Origin: Taudactylus pleione
Lineage: Eukaryota; Chordata; Amphibia; Anura; Myobatrachidae
DNA: 64,000 nt
Direction: 5' to 3'
Assembly: GCA_031769625.1 (NCBI GenBank)
Contig: JAUIMM010001249.1
Location: 434,001-498,000 of the forward strand
Made by a program: the position numbers and the translations under genes. Positions 13,572 to 29,998 of this stretch are shown piece by piece. Each line of letters begins with the position of its first letter. Position 1 is the stretch's first letter. The notes under the pieces were generated by a model. It made no database searches and was not told where the DNA came from. It worked only from the letters and a program-made list of their open reading frames with translations.

Positions 13572-16183
13572 ATCTATACACAATATTCTATACTATGTAC
13601 CACAATACAGCTCTACACCATATTCTATACTATGTATCACTATACAACACTACACCATATTCTATACTATGTACCACTATACAGCTCTACATCATATTCT
13701 ATACTATGTACTACTATAAACCATATTCTATACTATGTACCACTATACACCATATTCTATACTATGTACCACTATACAGCTCTACACCACATTCTATACT
13801 ATGTACCACTATACAGCTCTACACCGTATTCTGTATTATGTAATACTGTACACCACATTCTATGCTATGTACCACTATACAGCTCTACACCATTAACCAC
13901 TTTACACCACATTCTATACTATGTACCACTACACCACATTCTATACTATGTACCACTATGTACCACTATACACCACATTCTATATTATGTACCACTGTAC
14001 ACCATATTCTATACTATGTACCTCTATACACAATATTCTATACTATATACCACTATACACCATATTCTATACTATGTACCACTATACAGCTCTACACCAC
14101 ATTCTATACTATATACCACTATACACCATATTCTATACTATGTAGCACTATACACCATATTCTATACTCCGCACAACTATACAGCTCTACACCATATTCT
14201 ATGCTATGTATCACTATACACAATACTCTATAATAAGCACCACTATACAGCTCTACACCAAATTCTATACTATGTACCTCTATATACCATATTCTATACT
14301 ATGTACCACTATACACCATATTCTATACTATGTACCACAATACAGCTCTACACCATATTCTATACTATGTACCACTATACAGCTCTACATCATATTCTAT
14401 ACTATGTACTACTATAAACCATATTCTATACTATGTACCACTATACACCATATTCTATACTATGTACCACTATACAGCTCTACACCACATTCTATACTAT
14501 GTACCAGTATACAGCTCTACACCGTATTCTGTACTATGTAATACTGTACACCACATTCTATGCTATGTACCACTATACAGCTCGACACCATTAACCACTA
14601 TACACCACATTCTATACTATGTACCACTACACCACATTCTATACTATGTACCACTATGTACCACTATACACCACATTCTATATTATGTACCACTGTACAC
14701 CATATTCTATACTATGTACCTCTATACACAATATTTTATACTATATACCACTATACACCATATTCTATACTATGTACCACTATACAGCTCTACACCACAT
14801 TCTATACTATATACCACTATACACCATATCATATACTATGTAGCACTATACAGCTCTACTACACATTCTATACTATGTACCACTATACAGCTCTACACCA
14901 TTCACCACTATACACCACATTCTATACTATGTACCACTACACCAAATTCAATACTATGTTCCACTTTGTACCACTATACACCACATTCTATACTATGTAC
15001 CACTATACACCACATTCTATACTATGTACCACTATACACCATATTCTATACTTTGTACCTCTATATACCATATTCTATACAATGTACCAAAAATACACCT
15101 TATTCTATACTATGTACCACTATACACAACATTCTATACTATGTACCACTCTACCATATATTCTATACTATGTACCTCTATACAACATATTCTATACTAT
15201 GTACCACTATACACCATATTCTATACTATGTATCACTATACAGCTCTACACCACATTCTATACTATGTTCCACTAAACAGCTCTACACCTTATTCTATAC
15301 TATGTACTACTATACACCATATTCTATGCTATGTACCACTATACACCATATTTTATACTATGTACCACTATACAGCTCTACACCACATTCTATACTATGT
15401 ACCACTAAACAGCTCTACACCTTATTCTATACTATGTACTACTATACACCACATTCTATACTATGTAGCACTATACACCATATTCTACACTCCGCACCAC
15501 TATACGGCTCTACACCAAATTCTATACTATGTACCTCTATATACCATATTCTATACTATGTACCACTATACACCATATTCTATAATATGTACCACAATAC
15601 AGCTCTACACCATATTCTAGACTATGTACCACTTTACAACATTACACCATATTCTATACTATGTACCACTATACAGCTCTACACCATATTCTATACTATG
15701 TACCACTATAAACAACATTCTATACTATGTACCACTATACACCACATTCTATACTATGTACCACTATACAGCTCTACACCATATTTTATACTATGTACCA
15801 ATATTCAGCTCTACTCCATGTCCTATACTATATACCACTATACACCATATTCTATACTATGTACCACTATATACAACATTCTATACTATGTACCACTATA
15901 CACCATATTCTATACTATGTACCACTACACACCATATTCTTTACTATATACCACTATACAACATATTCTAGACTATGTACCACTTTACACCATATTCTAT
16001 TCTATATACCACTTAACAGCTCTACCCCATATTCTATGCCATGTACCACTATACTGCTCTGTACCACATTCTATACTATGTACCACTATACAGCTCTACA
16101 CCAAATTCTATACTATATACCACTATACACCATATTCTGTACTATGTAGCACTATACACCATATTCTATACTCTGCACCACTA
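13571..16183 (+). repeat. Inverted copy of 1 to ~2,600
   Basis: The variant units along the plus strand here repeat in order those on the minus strand from about 2,600 down to 1. Examples are the CACCGTATTCTGTATTATG unit, the CACCATTAACCAC unit and the shortened unit ACCACTATGTACCAC. The window begins inside the left copy, so the full extent is unknown. The register drifts by about one 37-bp unit between the two ends. Confidence 0.78.
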
Positions 16184-19100
16184 TACAGCTCTACACCATA
16201 TTCTATGCTATGTATCACTCTACACAAAACTCTATACTATGCACCACTATACAGCTCTACACCAAATTCTATACTCTGTACCTCTATATACCATATTCTA
16301 GACTATGTACCACTATACAGCACTATACCAAATTCTACACTATGTACCATTATACAGCTCTACACCACATTCTATACTATGTACCACTATACATCATATT
16401 CTATACTATGTACCACTATACAGCTCTACATCACATTCTATACTATGTACCTCTATACACCATATTCTATACTCTGAACCTCTATACAACATACTCTAGA
16501 CTATGTACCACTTTACACCATATGCTATACTATTTACCACTATACAGCTCTACACCATGTTCTATACTATGTACCACTATACACCACATTCTATGCTATG
16601 TACCACTATACACCATATTCTAAACTATGTACCACTATACACCATATTCTATACTATGTACCACTATACACCACATTCTATGCTATGTACCACTATACAC
16701 CATATTCTATACTATGTACCACTATACACCATATTCTATACTGTGTACCACTATACACCATATTCTATACTATATACCACTATACACCATATTCTATACT
16801 ATGTACCACTATACACCATATTCTATACTATGTACCACTATACAGTTCTATACCAAATTCAATAATATGTACCATTAGACAGCTCTACACCTCATTCTAT
16901 ACTATGAACCACTATACACCATATTCTATACTATGTACCACTATACAGCTCTACATCACATTCTATACTATGAACCACTATACACCATATTCTATACTAT
17001 GTACCTCTATACACCATATTCTATACTATGTACCTCTATACAACATATTCTAGACTATGTACCAATTTACACCATATTCTATACTATATACCACTAAACA
17101 GCTCTACCCCATATTCTATGCCATGTACCACTATACAGCTCTGTACCACATTCTATACTATGTACCACTATACAGCTCTACACCATATTCTATACTATAT
17201 ACTACTATACACCACATTCTACACTATGTACCACTATACACCATATTCTATACTATGTACCACCATATACTATATTCTATACTATGTACCACTATACAGC
17301 TCTACAACACATTCTATACTATGTACCACTATACTCCATATTCTATACTATGTACCACTATACAGCTCTACACCACATTCTATACTATGTACCACTTTGT
17401 AGCTCTACACCAAATTCTATACTATGTACCACTATACAACATATTCTATACAATCTACCACAATACACCATATTCTATACTATGTACCACTATACACTGT
17501 ATTCCATACTATGTACCACTATACACCATATTCTATACTATGTACCTCTATACACCATATTCTATACTATGTACCACTATACACCATATTCTATACTATG
17601 TACCACTATACACTGTATTCCATACTATGTACCACTATACACCATATTTTATACTATGTAACACTATACACCATATTCTATTCTATGTACCACTATACAC
17701 CACATTCTATACTATGTACCATTATACAGCTTTACACCACAATCTATACTATGTACCACTATACAACATATTCCATACTATTTAGCACTATACAGCTCAA
17801 CACCACATTCTATACTATGTACCTCTATACACCATATTCTATACTATGTACCACTATACACCATATTCTATACTTTGTACCTCTATACACCATATTCTAT
17901 ACAATGTACCACAATACACCGTATTCCATCCTATGTACCACTTTACACCATATTCTATACTATGTACATCTATACACCATATTCTATACTATGTACCACA
18001 ATACAGCTCTACACCATATTCTGTTCTATGTACCACTATACAGCACTACAACATATTCTATACTATGTACCACTATACAGCTCTACATCATATTCTATAC
18101 TATGTACTACTATAAACCATATTCTATACTATGTACCACTATACACCATATTCTATACTATGTACCACTATACAGCTCTACACCACATTCTATACTAAGT
18201 ACCACTATACAGCTCTACACCATATTCTGTACTATGTACCACTATACACCATATTCTATACTATGTACCACTATACAGCTCTACCCCATATTCTATGCCA
18301 TGTACCACTATACAGCTCTGTACCACATTCTATACTATGTACCACTATACAGCTCTACACCATATTCTATACTATATACTACTATACACCACATTCTATA
18401 CTATGTACCACTATACACCATATTCTATACTATGTGACACTATAAACCACATACTATTCTATGTACCACTGTACACCACTACACCATATTTTATACTATA
18501 CACCAATATTCTGCTCTACACCATGTTCTATACTATATACCACTATACACCATATTCTATACTATGTACCACTATAAACGACATTCTATACTATATACCA
18601 CTATACACCTTATTCTATACTATGTATCACTATACACCACAATCTATACTATATACCACTATACAGCTCTATACCACATTTTATACTATGTACCATTATA
18701 CAGCTCTTCACCACATTCTATACTATGTACCACTATACAACATATTCTATACTATGTACCACTATACAGCTCTTCATCACATTCTATACTATGTAACACT
18801 ATACACCATATTCTATACTATGAACAACTATACAGCTCTACACCCCATTCTATACAATGTACCACAATACACAATATACTATGTACCACTATACACCAGA
18901 TTCTATACTATGTACCACTATACACCATATTCTATACTATGTACCACTATACACCATATTCTATACTATGTACCTCTATACACCATATTCTATACTATGT
19001 ACCACTATACACCATATTCTATACTATATACCACTATACAGCTCTAACCCATATTCTATACCATGTACCATTACACCTTATTCTATACTATGTGCTATAC

Positions 19101-19977
19101 ACCATATTCTATACTATGTACCACTATACACCATATTCTATACTATGTTCCACAATACAGCTCTACATCATATTCTATATTATATACCACTATACACCAT
19201 ATTCTATACTATGTTCCACTTTACACCACATTCTATACTATGTACCACTATACACCATATTCTATACTATGTACCACTATACACCATATTCTAAACTATG
19301 TACCACTATACAACTCTACACCACATTCTGTACTATATGCCACTATATACCATATTCTATACAATGTAGCACTATACACCATATTCTATACTACGTACCA
19401 CTATACATCTCTTCACCATATTCTATGCTATGTATCACTATACATAATACTCTATACTATGCACCACTGTACAGCTATACACCATATTCTATACTATATT
19501 CCACTATACACCATATTGTTTACTATGTACCACTATACAGCTCTACACCATATTCTATTCTATGTTTCACTATACAGCTCTACACAATATTCTATACTAT
19601 GTAGATCTATACACCATATTCTATACTATGTACCTCTATACACCATATTCTATACTATATACCACTATACACCATATTCTATACTATGTACCACTATAAA
19701 CCATATACAATACTATAAACAACTATATAGCTCACCCCATATTCTATACTATGTACTACTATACACCATTTTCTATACTATGAACCACTATATAGCTCTA
19801 CACCATATTCTATACTATATACCACTATACACAACATTCTATACTATGTACCACTATACACCATATTCTATACTATGTACTATTATACAGCTCTAAATCA
19901 CATTCTATACTATCTACCACTATACACCACATTCTATACTATGTACCATTATACAGCTCAACACCACATTCTTAACT
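15170..19977 (+). repeat. 4,808-bp higher-order unit, copy 1
   Basis: Variant monomers from here recur in the same order 4,807-4,808 bp downstream over the whole length. Matching pairs include the TCTATACAACATATTCTATAC start at about 15,176 / 19,984, the CTCCATGTCC / CTCCATTTCC unit near 15,822 / 20,630, and the ACCATTACACCTTATTC unit near 19,070 / 23,877. The copies differ by scattered substitutions and single-base indels only. This is a direct tandem duplication of more than 150 monomers. Confidence 0.9.
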
Positions 19978-22900
19978 ATGTACCTCTATACAACATATTC
20001 TATACTATGTACCACTATACACCATATTCTATACTATGTACCACTATACAGCTCTACACCACATTCTATACTATGTTCCACTAAACAGCTCTACACCTTA
20101 TTCTATACTATGTACTACTATACACCATATTCTATGCTATGTACCACTATACACCATATTTTATACTTTGTACCACTATACAGCTCTACACCACATTCTA
20201 TACTATGTACCACTAAACAGCTCTACACCTTATTCTATACTATGTACTACTATACACCACATTCTATACTATGTAGCACTATACACCATATTCTACACTC
20301 CGCACCACTATATGGCTCTACACCAAATTCTATACTATGTACCTCTATATACCATATTCTATACTATGTACCACTATACACCATATTCTATAATATGTAC
20401 CACAATACAGCTCTACACCATATTCTAGACTATGTACCACTTTACAACATTACACCATATTCTATACTATGTACCACTATACAGCTCTACACCATATTCT
20501 ATACTATGTACCACTATAAACAACATTCTATACTATGTACCACTATACACCACATTCTATACTATGTACCACTATACAGCTCTACACCATATTTTATACT
20601 ATGTACCAATATTCAGCTCTACTCCATTTCCTATACTATATACCACTATACACCATATTCTATACTATGTACCACTATATACAACATTCTATACTATGTA
20701 CCACTATACACCATATTCTATACTATGTACCACTACACACCATATTCTATACTATATACCACTATACAACATATTCTAGACTATGTACCACTTTACACCA
20801 TATTCTATTCTATATACCACTTAACAGCTCTACCCCATATTCTATGCCATGTACCACTATACAGCTCTGTACCACATTCTATACTATGTACCACTATACA
20901 GCTCTACACCAAATTCTATACTATATACCACTATACACCATATTCTGTACTATGTAGCACTATACACCATATTCTATACTCTGCACCACTATACAGCTCT
21001 ACACCATATTCTATGCTATGTATCACTCTACACAAAACTCTATACTATGCACCACTATACAGCTCTACACCAAATTCTATACTCTGTACCTCTAAATACC
21101 ATATTCTAGACTATGTACCACTATACAGCACTATACCAAATTCTACACTATGTACCATTATACAGCTCTACACCACATTCTATACTATGTACCACTATAC
21201 ATCATATTCTATACTATGTACCACTATACAGCTCTACATCACATTCTATACTATGTACCTCTATACACCATATTCTATACTCTGAACCTCTATACAACAT
21301 ACTCTAGACTATGTACCACTTTACACCATATGCTATACTATTTACCACTATACAGCTCTACACCATGTTCTATACTATGTACCACTATACACCACATTCT
21401 ATGCTATGTACCACTATACACCATATTCTAAACTATGTACCACTATACACCATATTCTATACTATGTACCACTATACACCACATTCTATGCTATGTATCA
21501 CTATACACCATATTCTATACTATGTACCACTATACACCATATTCTATACTGTGTACCACTATACACCATATTCTATACTATATACCACTATACACCATAT
21601 TCTATACTATGTACCACTATACACCATATTCTATACTATGTACCACTATACAGTTCTATACCAAATTCAATAATATGTACTATTAGACAGCTCTACACCA
21701 CATTCTATACTATGTACCACTATACATCATATTCTATACTATGTACCACTATACAGCTCTACATCACATTCTATACTATGAACCACTATACACCATATTC
21801 TATACTATGTACCTCTATACACCATATTCTATACTATGTACCTCTATACAACATATTCTAGACTATGTACCAATTTACACCATATTCTATACTATATACC
21901 ACTAAACAGCTCTACCCCATATTCTATGCCATGTACCACTATACAGCTCTGTACCACATTCTATACTATGTACCACTATACAGCTCTACACCATATTCTA
22001 TACTATATACTACTATACACCACATTCTACACTATGTACCACTATACACCATATTCTATACTATGTACCACCATACACTATATTCTATACTATGTACCAC
22101 TATACAGCTCTACAACACATTCTATACTATGTACCACTATACTCCATATTCTATACTATGTACCACTATACAGCTCTACACCACATTCTATACTATGTAC
22201 CACTTGTAGCTCTACACCAAATTCTATACTATGTACAACTATACAACATATTCTATACAATGTACCACAATACACCATATTCTATACTATGTACCACTAT
22301 ACACTGTATTCCATACTATGTACCACTATACACCATATTCTATACTATGTACCTCTATACACCATATTCTATACTATGTACCACTATACACCATATTCTA
22401 TACTATGTACCACTATACACTGTATTCCATACTATGTACCACTATACACCATATTTTATACTATGTAACACTATACACCATATTCTATTCTATGTACCAC
22501 TATACACCACATTCTATACTATGTACCATTATACAGCTTTACACCACAATCTATACTATGTACCACTATACAACATATTCCATACTATTTAGCACTATAC
22601 AGCTCTACACCACATTCTATACTATGTACCTCTATACACCATATTCTATACTATGTACCACTATACACCATATTCTATACTTTGTACCTCTATACACCAT
22701 ATTCTATACAATGTACCACAATACACCGTATTCCATACTATGTACCACTTTACACCATATTCTATACTATGTACATCTATACACCATATTCTATACTATG
22801 TACCACAATACAGCTCTACACCATATTCTATACTATGTACCACTATACAACACTACAACATATTCTATACTATGTACCACTATACAGCTCTACATCATAT

Positions 22901-24785
22901 TCTATACTATGTACTACTATAAACCATATTCTATACTATGTACCACTATACACCATATTCTATACTATGTACCACTATACAGCTCTACACCACATTCTAT
23001 ACTAAGTACCACTATACAGCTCTACACCATATTCTGTACTATGTACCACTATACACCATATTCTATACTATGTACCACTATACAGCTCTACCAAATATTC
23101 TATGCCATGTACCACTATACAGCTCTGTACCACATTCTATACTATGTACCACTATACAGCTCTACACCATATTCTATACTATATACTACTATACACCACA
23201 TTCTATACTATGTACCACTATACACCATATTCTATACTATGTGACACTATAAACCACATACTATTCTATGTACCACTGTACACCACTACACCATATTTTA
23301 TACTATACACCAATATTCTGCTCTACACCATGTTCTATACTATATACCACTATACACCATATTCTATACTATGTACCACTATAAACGACATTCTATACTA
23401 TATACCACTATACACCTTATTCTATACTATGTATCACTATACACCACAATCTATACTATATACCACTATACAGCTCTATACCACATTTTATACTATGTAC
23501 CATTATACAGCTCTTCACCACATTCTATACTATGTACCACTATACAACATATTCTATACTATGTACCACTATACAGCTCTTCATCACATTCTATACTATG
23601 TAACACTATACACCATATTCTATACTATGAACAACTATACAGCTCTACACCACATTCTATACAATGTACCACAATACACAATATACTATGTACCACTATA
23701 CACCATATTCTATACTATGTACCACTATACACCATATTCTATACTATGTACCACTATACACCATATTCTATACTATGTACCTCTATACACCATATTCTAT
23801 ACTATGTACCACTATACACCATATTCAATACTATATACCACTATACAGCTCTAACCCATATTCTATACCATGTACCATTACACCTTATTCTATACTATGT
23901 GCTATACACCATATTCTATACTATGTACTACTATACACCATATTCTATACTATGTACCACAATACAGCTCTACATCATATTCTATATTATATACCACTAT
24001 ACACCATATTCTATACTATGTACCACTTTACACCACATTCTATACTATGTACCACTATACACCATATTCTATACTATGTACCACTATACACCATATTCTA
24101 TACTATGTACCACTATACAACTCTACACCACATTCTGTACTATATGCCACTATATACCATATTCTATACAATGTAGCACTATACACCATATTCTATACTA
24201 CGTACCACTATACATCTCTTCACCATATTCTATGCTATGTATCACTATACATAATACTCTATACTATGCACCACTGTACAGCTATACACCATATTCTATA
24301 CTATATACCACTATACACCATATTGTTTACTATGTACCACTATACAGCTCTACACCATATTCTATTCTATGTTTCACTATACAGCTCTACACAATATTCT
24401 ATACTATGTAGATCTATACACCATATTCTATACTATGTACCTCTATACACCATATTCTATACTATATACCACTATACACCATATTCTATACTATGTACCA
24501 CTATAAACCATATACAATACTATAAACAACTATATAGCTCACCCCATATTCTATACTATGTACTACTATACACCATTTTCTATACTATGAACCACTATAT
24601 AGCTCTACACCATATTCTATACTATATACCACTATACACAACATTCTATACTATGTACCACTATACACCATATTCTATACTATGTACTATTATACAGCTC
24701 TAAATCACATTCTATACTATCTACCACTATACACCACATTCTATACTATGTACCATTATACAGCTCAACACCACATTCTATACTA
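19978..24785 (+). repeat. 4,808-bp higher-order unit, copy 2
   Basis: The second copy follows directly after the first. The junction falls in CTTAACTATGTACCTC at about 19,971-19,986. At the matching point of copy 2 (about 24,778) the sequence instead reads TATACTATGTAATAC and leaves the duplication. The tail of each copy (from about 19,447 and 24,254) is related to the start of block 2 at 9,041, linking this unit to the 2.92-kb family. Confidence 0.9.
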
Positions 24786-26057
24786 TGTAATACTTTACAC
24801 CATATTCTATACTATGTACCACTATACACCATATTCTATACTATGTACCACTATACAGCTCTACACCACATTCTATACTATGTACCACTATACACCATAT
24901 TCTATATACCACTATACACCACATTCTAGACTAATTACCACTATATACCATATTCTATACTATGTACCTCAATACACCATAATTTATACTATGTACCACT
25001 ATACACCACATTCTATACTATGTAGCACTATACACCATATTCTATACTATGTACCACTATACACCATATTCTATACTATGTACCTCTTTACACCATATTC
25101 TATACTGTTTACCACTATTCAGCATATTCTATACTATGTACCACAATACACCATATTCTATAGTATTTACCACTATATACCATATTCTATACTATATACC
25201 ACTATACAACATATTTTATACTATGTACCACTATACAACACATTCTATACTATGTAGCACTATACGCCATATTCTATAATATGTACCTCTATACACCATA
25301 TTCTATACTATGTACCTCTATACACCATATTCTATACTATATACCACTATACACCATATTCTGTACAATGTACCACAATACACCATATTCTATACTATGT
25401 ACCACTATACACAATATTCTGTACAATGTACCATAATACACCATATTCTATACTATGTACCACTATACATCTCTACACCACATTCTATACTATGTTCCTC
25501 TATACACCATATTCTATACTATGTACCACTATACAGCTCTACACCACATTCTATACTATGTACCACTACACAGCTCTACACCGTATTCTATGCGATGTAC
25601 TGCTATACACCACATTCTATACTATGTACCACTATACAGCTCTACACCATTCACCACTATACACCACATTCTATACTATGTACCACTACACCACATTCTA
25701 TACTATGTACCACTATGTACCACTATACACCACATTCTATACTATGTACCACTATACACCATATTCTATACTATGTACCTCTATACACCATATTCTATAC
25801 TATGTACCACTATACACCATATTCTATACGATGTACCACTATTCAGCTCTACACCAAATTCTATACTATATACCACTATACACCACATTCTAGACTATGT
25901 ACTACTATACACCACATCCTATACTATGTACCATTATACAGCTCTTCACCACATTCTATACTATGTACCACTATACACCATAATCTATACTATATACCTC
26001 TAATCACCATATTCTATACTATATATCACTATTAACCATATTATATACAATGTACCA

Positions 26058-29000
26058 CTAAACACCATATTCTTTACAATATACAACTATACAGCTCTAC
26101 CCATATTCTGTACTATGTATATACCACTATACAGCATATTCTATACTATGAAGCACTATACAGCTCTACACCATATTCTATACTATTTACCACTATACAC
26201 CATATTCTACGCTATGTACCACTATAAACCTCTACACTATATTCTATGCTATGTACCACTATACAGCTCTATACCACATTCTATACTATGTACAACTGAA
26301 CAGCTCTATACCATATTCTATACTATATACTACTCTAGACCACATTCTATATTAAGTACCTCTATACACCATATTCTATAGTATGTAGCACTATACACCA
26401 CATTCTTTACTATGTACCACTATACAGCTCTACACCACATTCTATACTATGTACCACTATACACCATATTCTATACTATCTACCACTATTCAGCTCTACA
26501 GCACATTCTATACTTTGTACCGCTATACATCATATTCTATGTACCACTATACACCATATTCTAGATGATGTACCTCTACACACCATATTCTATACTATGT
26601 ACCTCTATACACCATATTATATACTATGTACCACTATACACCACATTCTATACTATGTACCACTATACACCATATTCTATACTATGTGCCTCTATACACT
26701 ATATTCTATACTATGTACCACTATTCAACACATTCTGTACTATGTACCACTATACACCATATTCTCTGCTATGTACCTCTATACACCATTTTCTATACTA
26801 TGTACCACTATACAGTTCTATACCAAATTCAATACTATGTACCATTAGACAGCTCTACACCACAATCGATACTATGTACCACTATACAGCTCTACACCTC
26901 ATTCTATACTATTTACCACTATACACCATATTCTATACTATGTACCACTATACACCATATTCTATACTATGTACCACTATACACCACATTCTATACTATG
27001 TACCACTCTACAGGTCTACACCATATTCTATACTATGTAACACTATACACCATATTCTATACTATGTACCTCTATACACCATATTCTATACTGTGTACCA
27101 CTATACACCATATTCTATACTATGTACCACAATACACCATATTCAATACTATTTACCACTATATACCATATTCTATGCTATATGCCGCTATACAAAATAT
27201 TTTTTACTATGTACCACTATACAACACATTCTATACTATGTACCACTATACACCATATTCTATACTATGTACCTCTACACACCATATTCTATACTATGTA
27301 CCACTGTACACCACATTCTATACTATATACCACTTTACACCATATTCTATACTTTGTACCTCTATACACTATATTCTATACAATGTACATAGTATAGAAT
27401 ATGGTGTATAGTGGTACATAGTATAGAATATGGTGTACTGTGAAACATAGTATAGAATATGGTGTATAGTGGTACATAGTATAGAATATGGTGTATAGAG
27501 GTACATAGTATAGAATATGGTGTATAGAGGTACATAGTATAGAATATGGTGTATAGAGGAACATAGTATAGAATGTGGTGTAGAGCTGTATAGTGGTACA
27601 TAGTATAGAATGTGGTGTATAAAGGAACATAGTATAGAATGTGGTGTAGAGCTGTATAGTGGTACATAGTATAGAATGTGGTGTATAGTGGTATATAGTA
27701 TAGAATGTGTTATAAAGCTGTACAATGGTACATAGTATAGAATGTGGTGTATAGTGGTACATAGTATAGAATATGGTGTATAGTGGTACATAGTATAGAA
27801 TATGGTGTATAGTGGTACATAGTATAGAATATGGTGTAGAGCTGTATTGTGCTACACAGCATAGAATATGGTGTATAGTGGTACATAGTATAGAAAATGG
27901 TGTATAGAGGTACATAGTATAGAATATGGTGTGTTTAGTGGTACATAGTATAGAATACGGTGTATAGTGGTACATAGTATAGAATATGGTGAATTGTGAT
28001 ACATAGTATAGAATATGGTTTATAGTGGTACATAGTATAGAATATGGTGTATAGAGGTAAATAGTATAGAATTTGGTGTATAGAGAAACATAGTATAGAA
28101 TGTGGTGTAGAGATGTATAGTGGTACATAGTATAGAATATGGTGTATTGTGGTACATTGTATAGAATGTGGTGTAGAGCTGTATAATGGTACATAGTATA
28201 GAATGTGGTGTATAGAGGAACATAGTATAGAATGTGGTGTAGAGCTGTATAGTGGTACATAGTATAGAATGTGGTGTATAGTGGTATATAGTATAGAATG
28301 TGGTATAAAGCTGTACAATGGTACATAGTATAGAATGTGGTGTATAGTGGTACATAGTATAGAATATGGTGTATAGTGGTACATAGTATAGAATATGGTG
28401 TATAGTGGTACATAGTATAGAATATGGTGTAGTGCTGTATAGTGGTACATAGTATAGAATATGGTGTAGAGCTGAATTGTGCTACACAGCATAGAATATG
28501 TTGTATAGTGGTTCATAGTATAGAAAATGGTGTATAGAGGTACATAGTATAGAATATGGTGTGTATAGTGGTACATAATATAGAATACGGTGTATAGTGG
28601 TACATAATATAGAATATGGTGTATTGTGTTACATAGTATAGAATATGGTGTACAGTGGTACATAGTATAGAATATGGTGTATAGAGGTACAAAGTATACA
28701 ATATGGTGTATAGTGGAACATAGTATAGAATGTGGTGTATAGTGGTACATAGTATAGAATTTGGTGTAGAGCTATATATTGATACATAGTATAGAATATG
28801 GTGTATAGAGGAACATAGTATAGAATGTGGTGTATTGTGGTACATTGTATAGAATATGGTGTATAGTGGTACATAGTATAGAATATGGTGTTTAGAGGTA
28901 CATAGTATAGAATATGGTGTATAGAGCTACATAGTATAGAATGTGTTGTATAGTGGTACATAGAATAAAATATGGTGTATAGCGGTATATAGTATAGAAT

Positions 29001-29998
29001 ATGGTATATAGTGGTAAATAGTATAGAATATGGTGTATTGTGGTACATAGTATAGAATATGGTGTATAGTGGTACACAGTATAGAATATGGTGTATCGAG
29101 GTACATAGTATAGAACATGGTGTATAGTGGTACATAGTATAGAATTTGGTGTATAGTGGTACATAGTATAAATTATGGTGTATTGAGGTATATAGTATAG
29201 AATATGGTGTATAGTGGTACATAGTCTAAAATGTGGTGTATAGTGGTACATAGAATATGGTGTATAGTGGTACAAAGTATAGAATGTGGTGTAGAGCTGT
29301 ATAGTGGTACATAGTATAGAATATGGTGTATAGTGGTATGTAGTCTAGAATGTGGTGTATAGAGGTACATAGTATAGAATATGGTGTGCAGTGGTACATA
29401 GTATAGAATGTGGTGTAGAGCTGTATAGTGGTACATAGTATAGAATGTGGTGTATAGTAGTATATAGTATAGAATATGGTGTTGAGCTGTATAGTGGTAC
29501 ATAGTATAGAATGTGGTACACAGCTGTATAGTGGTACATAGTATAGAATATGGTGTAGAGGTGAATAGTGGTACATAGTTTAGAATAAGGTGTATAGTGG
29601 TATATAGTATAGAATATGGTGTAGAACTGTATAATGGTTCATAGTATAGAAAATTGTGTATAGTAGTAGATAGTATAGAATATGGGGTGAACTATATAGT
29701 TGTTTATAGTATAGAATATGGTTTATAGTGGTACATAGTATAGAATATGGTGTATAGTGGTATAAAGTATAGAATATGGTGTATAGAGGTACGTAGTATA
29801 GAATATGGTGTATAGTGGTACATAGTATAGAATGTGGTGTAAAGTTGTACATAGTATAGAATATGGTGTATAGTGGTATATAATATAGAATATGATGTAG
29901 AGCTGTATAGTGGTACATAGTATACAATAGTGTGTATAGTGGTATATAGTATAGAATATAGTGTATAGCTGTACAGTGGTGCATAGTATAGAGTATTG
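26058..29998 (-). repeat. Right arm of the ~3.95-kb inverted duplication (partner 9,041-13,011)
   Basis: Reverse-complement partner of 9,041-13,011, containing strand-switch junction 4 at the position matching junction 2. The arm overlaps the first copy of the 2.92-kb higher-order unit. The spacer between the arms is about 13 kb. Both arms keep the same rare monomers in order, so the duplication is recent relative to monomer divergence. Confidence 0.88.
27376..27396. other. Strand-switch junction 4 (plus to minus)
   Basis: C-rich ATTCTATACAATGTAC changes to G-rich ATAGTATAGAATATGG at the GTAC of 27,385-27,388. Its reverse complement equals junction 2 at 11,682 base for base over the flanking units I compared. 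Junctions 2 and 4 are thus copies of one event. Confidence 0.88.

Larger units (their letters stand above)
13461..27386 (+). repeat. 29/37-bp satellite array, block 4 (C-rich strand on plus, longest block)
   Basis: This is the longest uninterrupted block of the left satellite in one orientation, about 13.9 kb. It is layered. About 13,570-16,183 is an inverted copy of 1-2,600 and the region up to it. Positions 15,170-24,785 are two tandem 4,808-bp copies. About 24,890-25,500 is a diverged relative of 9,835-10,400. Positions 26,058-27,386 are the inverted copy of 11,683-13,011. All units read CTATAC-TATGTACCA-CTATACACC on the plus strand. Open frames of up to 715 codons cross it, in all three forward frames, because the unit contains no TAA, TAG or TGA. 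No gene is supported. Confidence 0.97.

Noticed and set aside
14330..16477. 715-codon open frame on plus, and similar long frames through the left array (for example 3,788-5,761 on minus)
   Set aside because: All three frames of the C-rich strand are open at once. The frames follow the repeat and end at random variants or strand switches. Monomer-length changes of 2 and 1 modulo 3 constantly shift the product without any sign of frame conservation.
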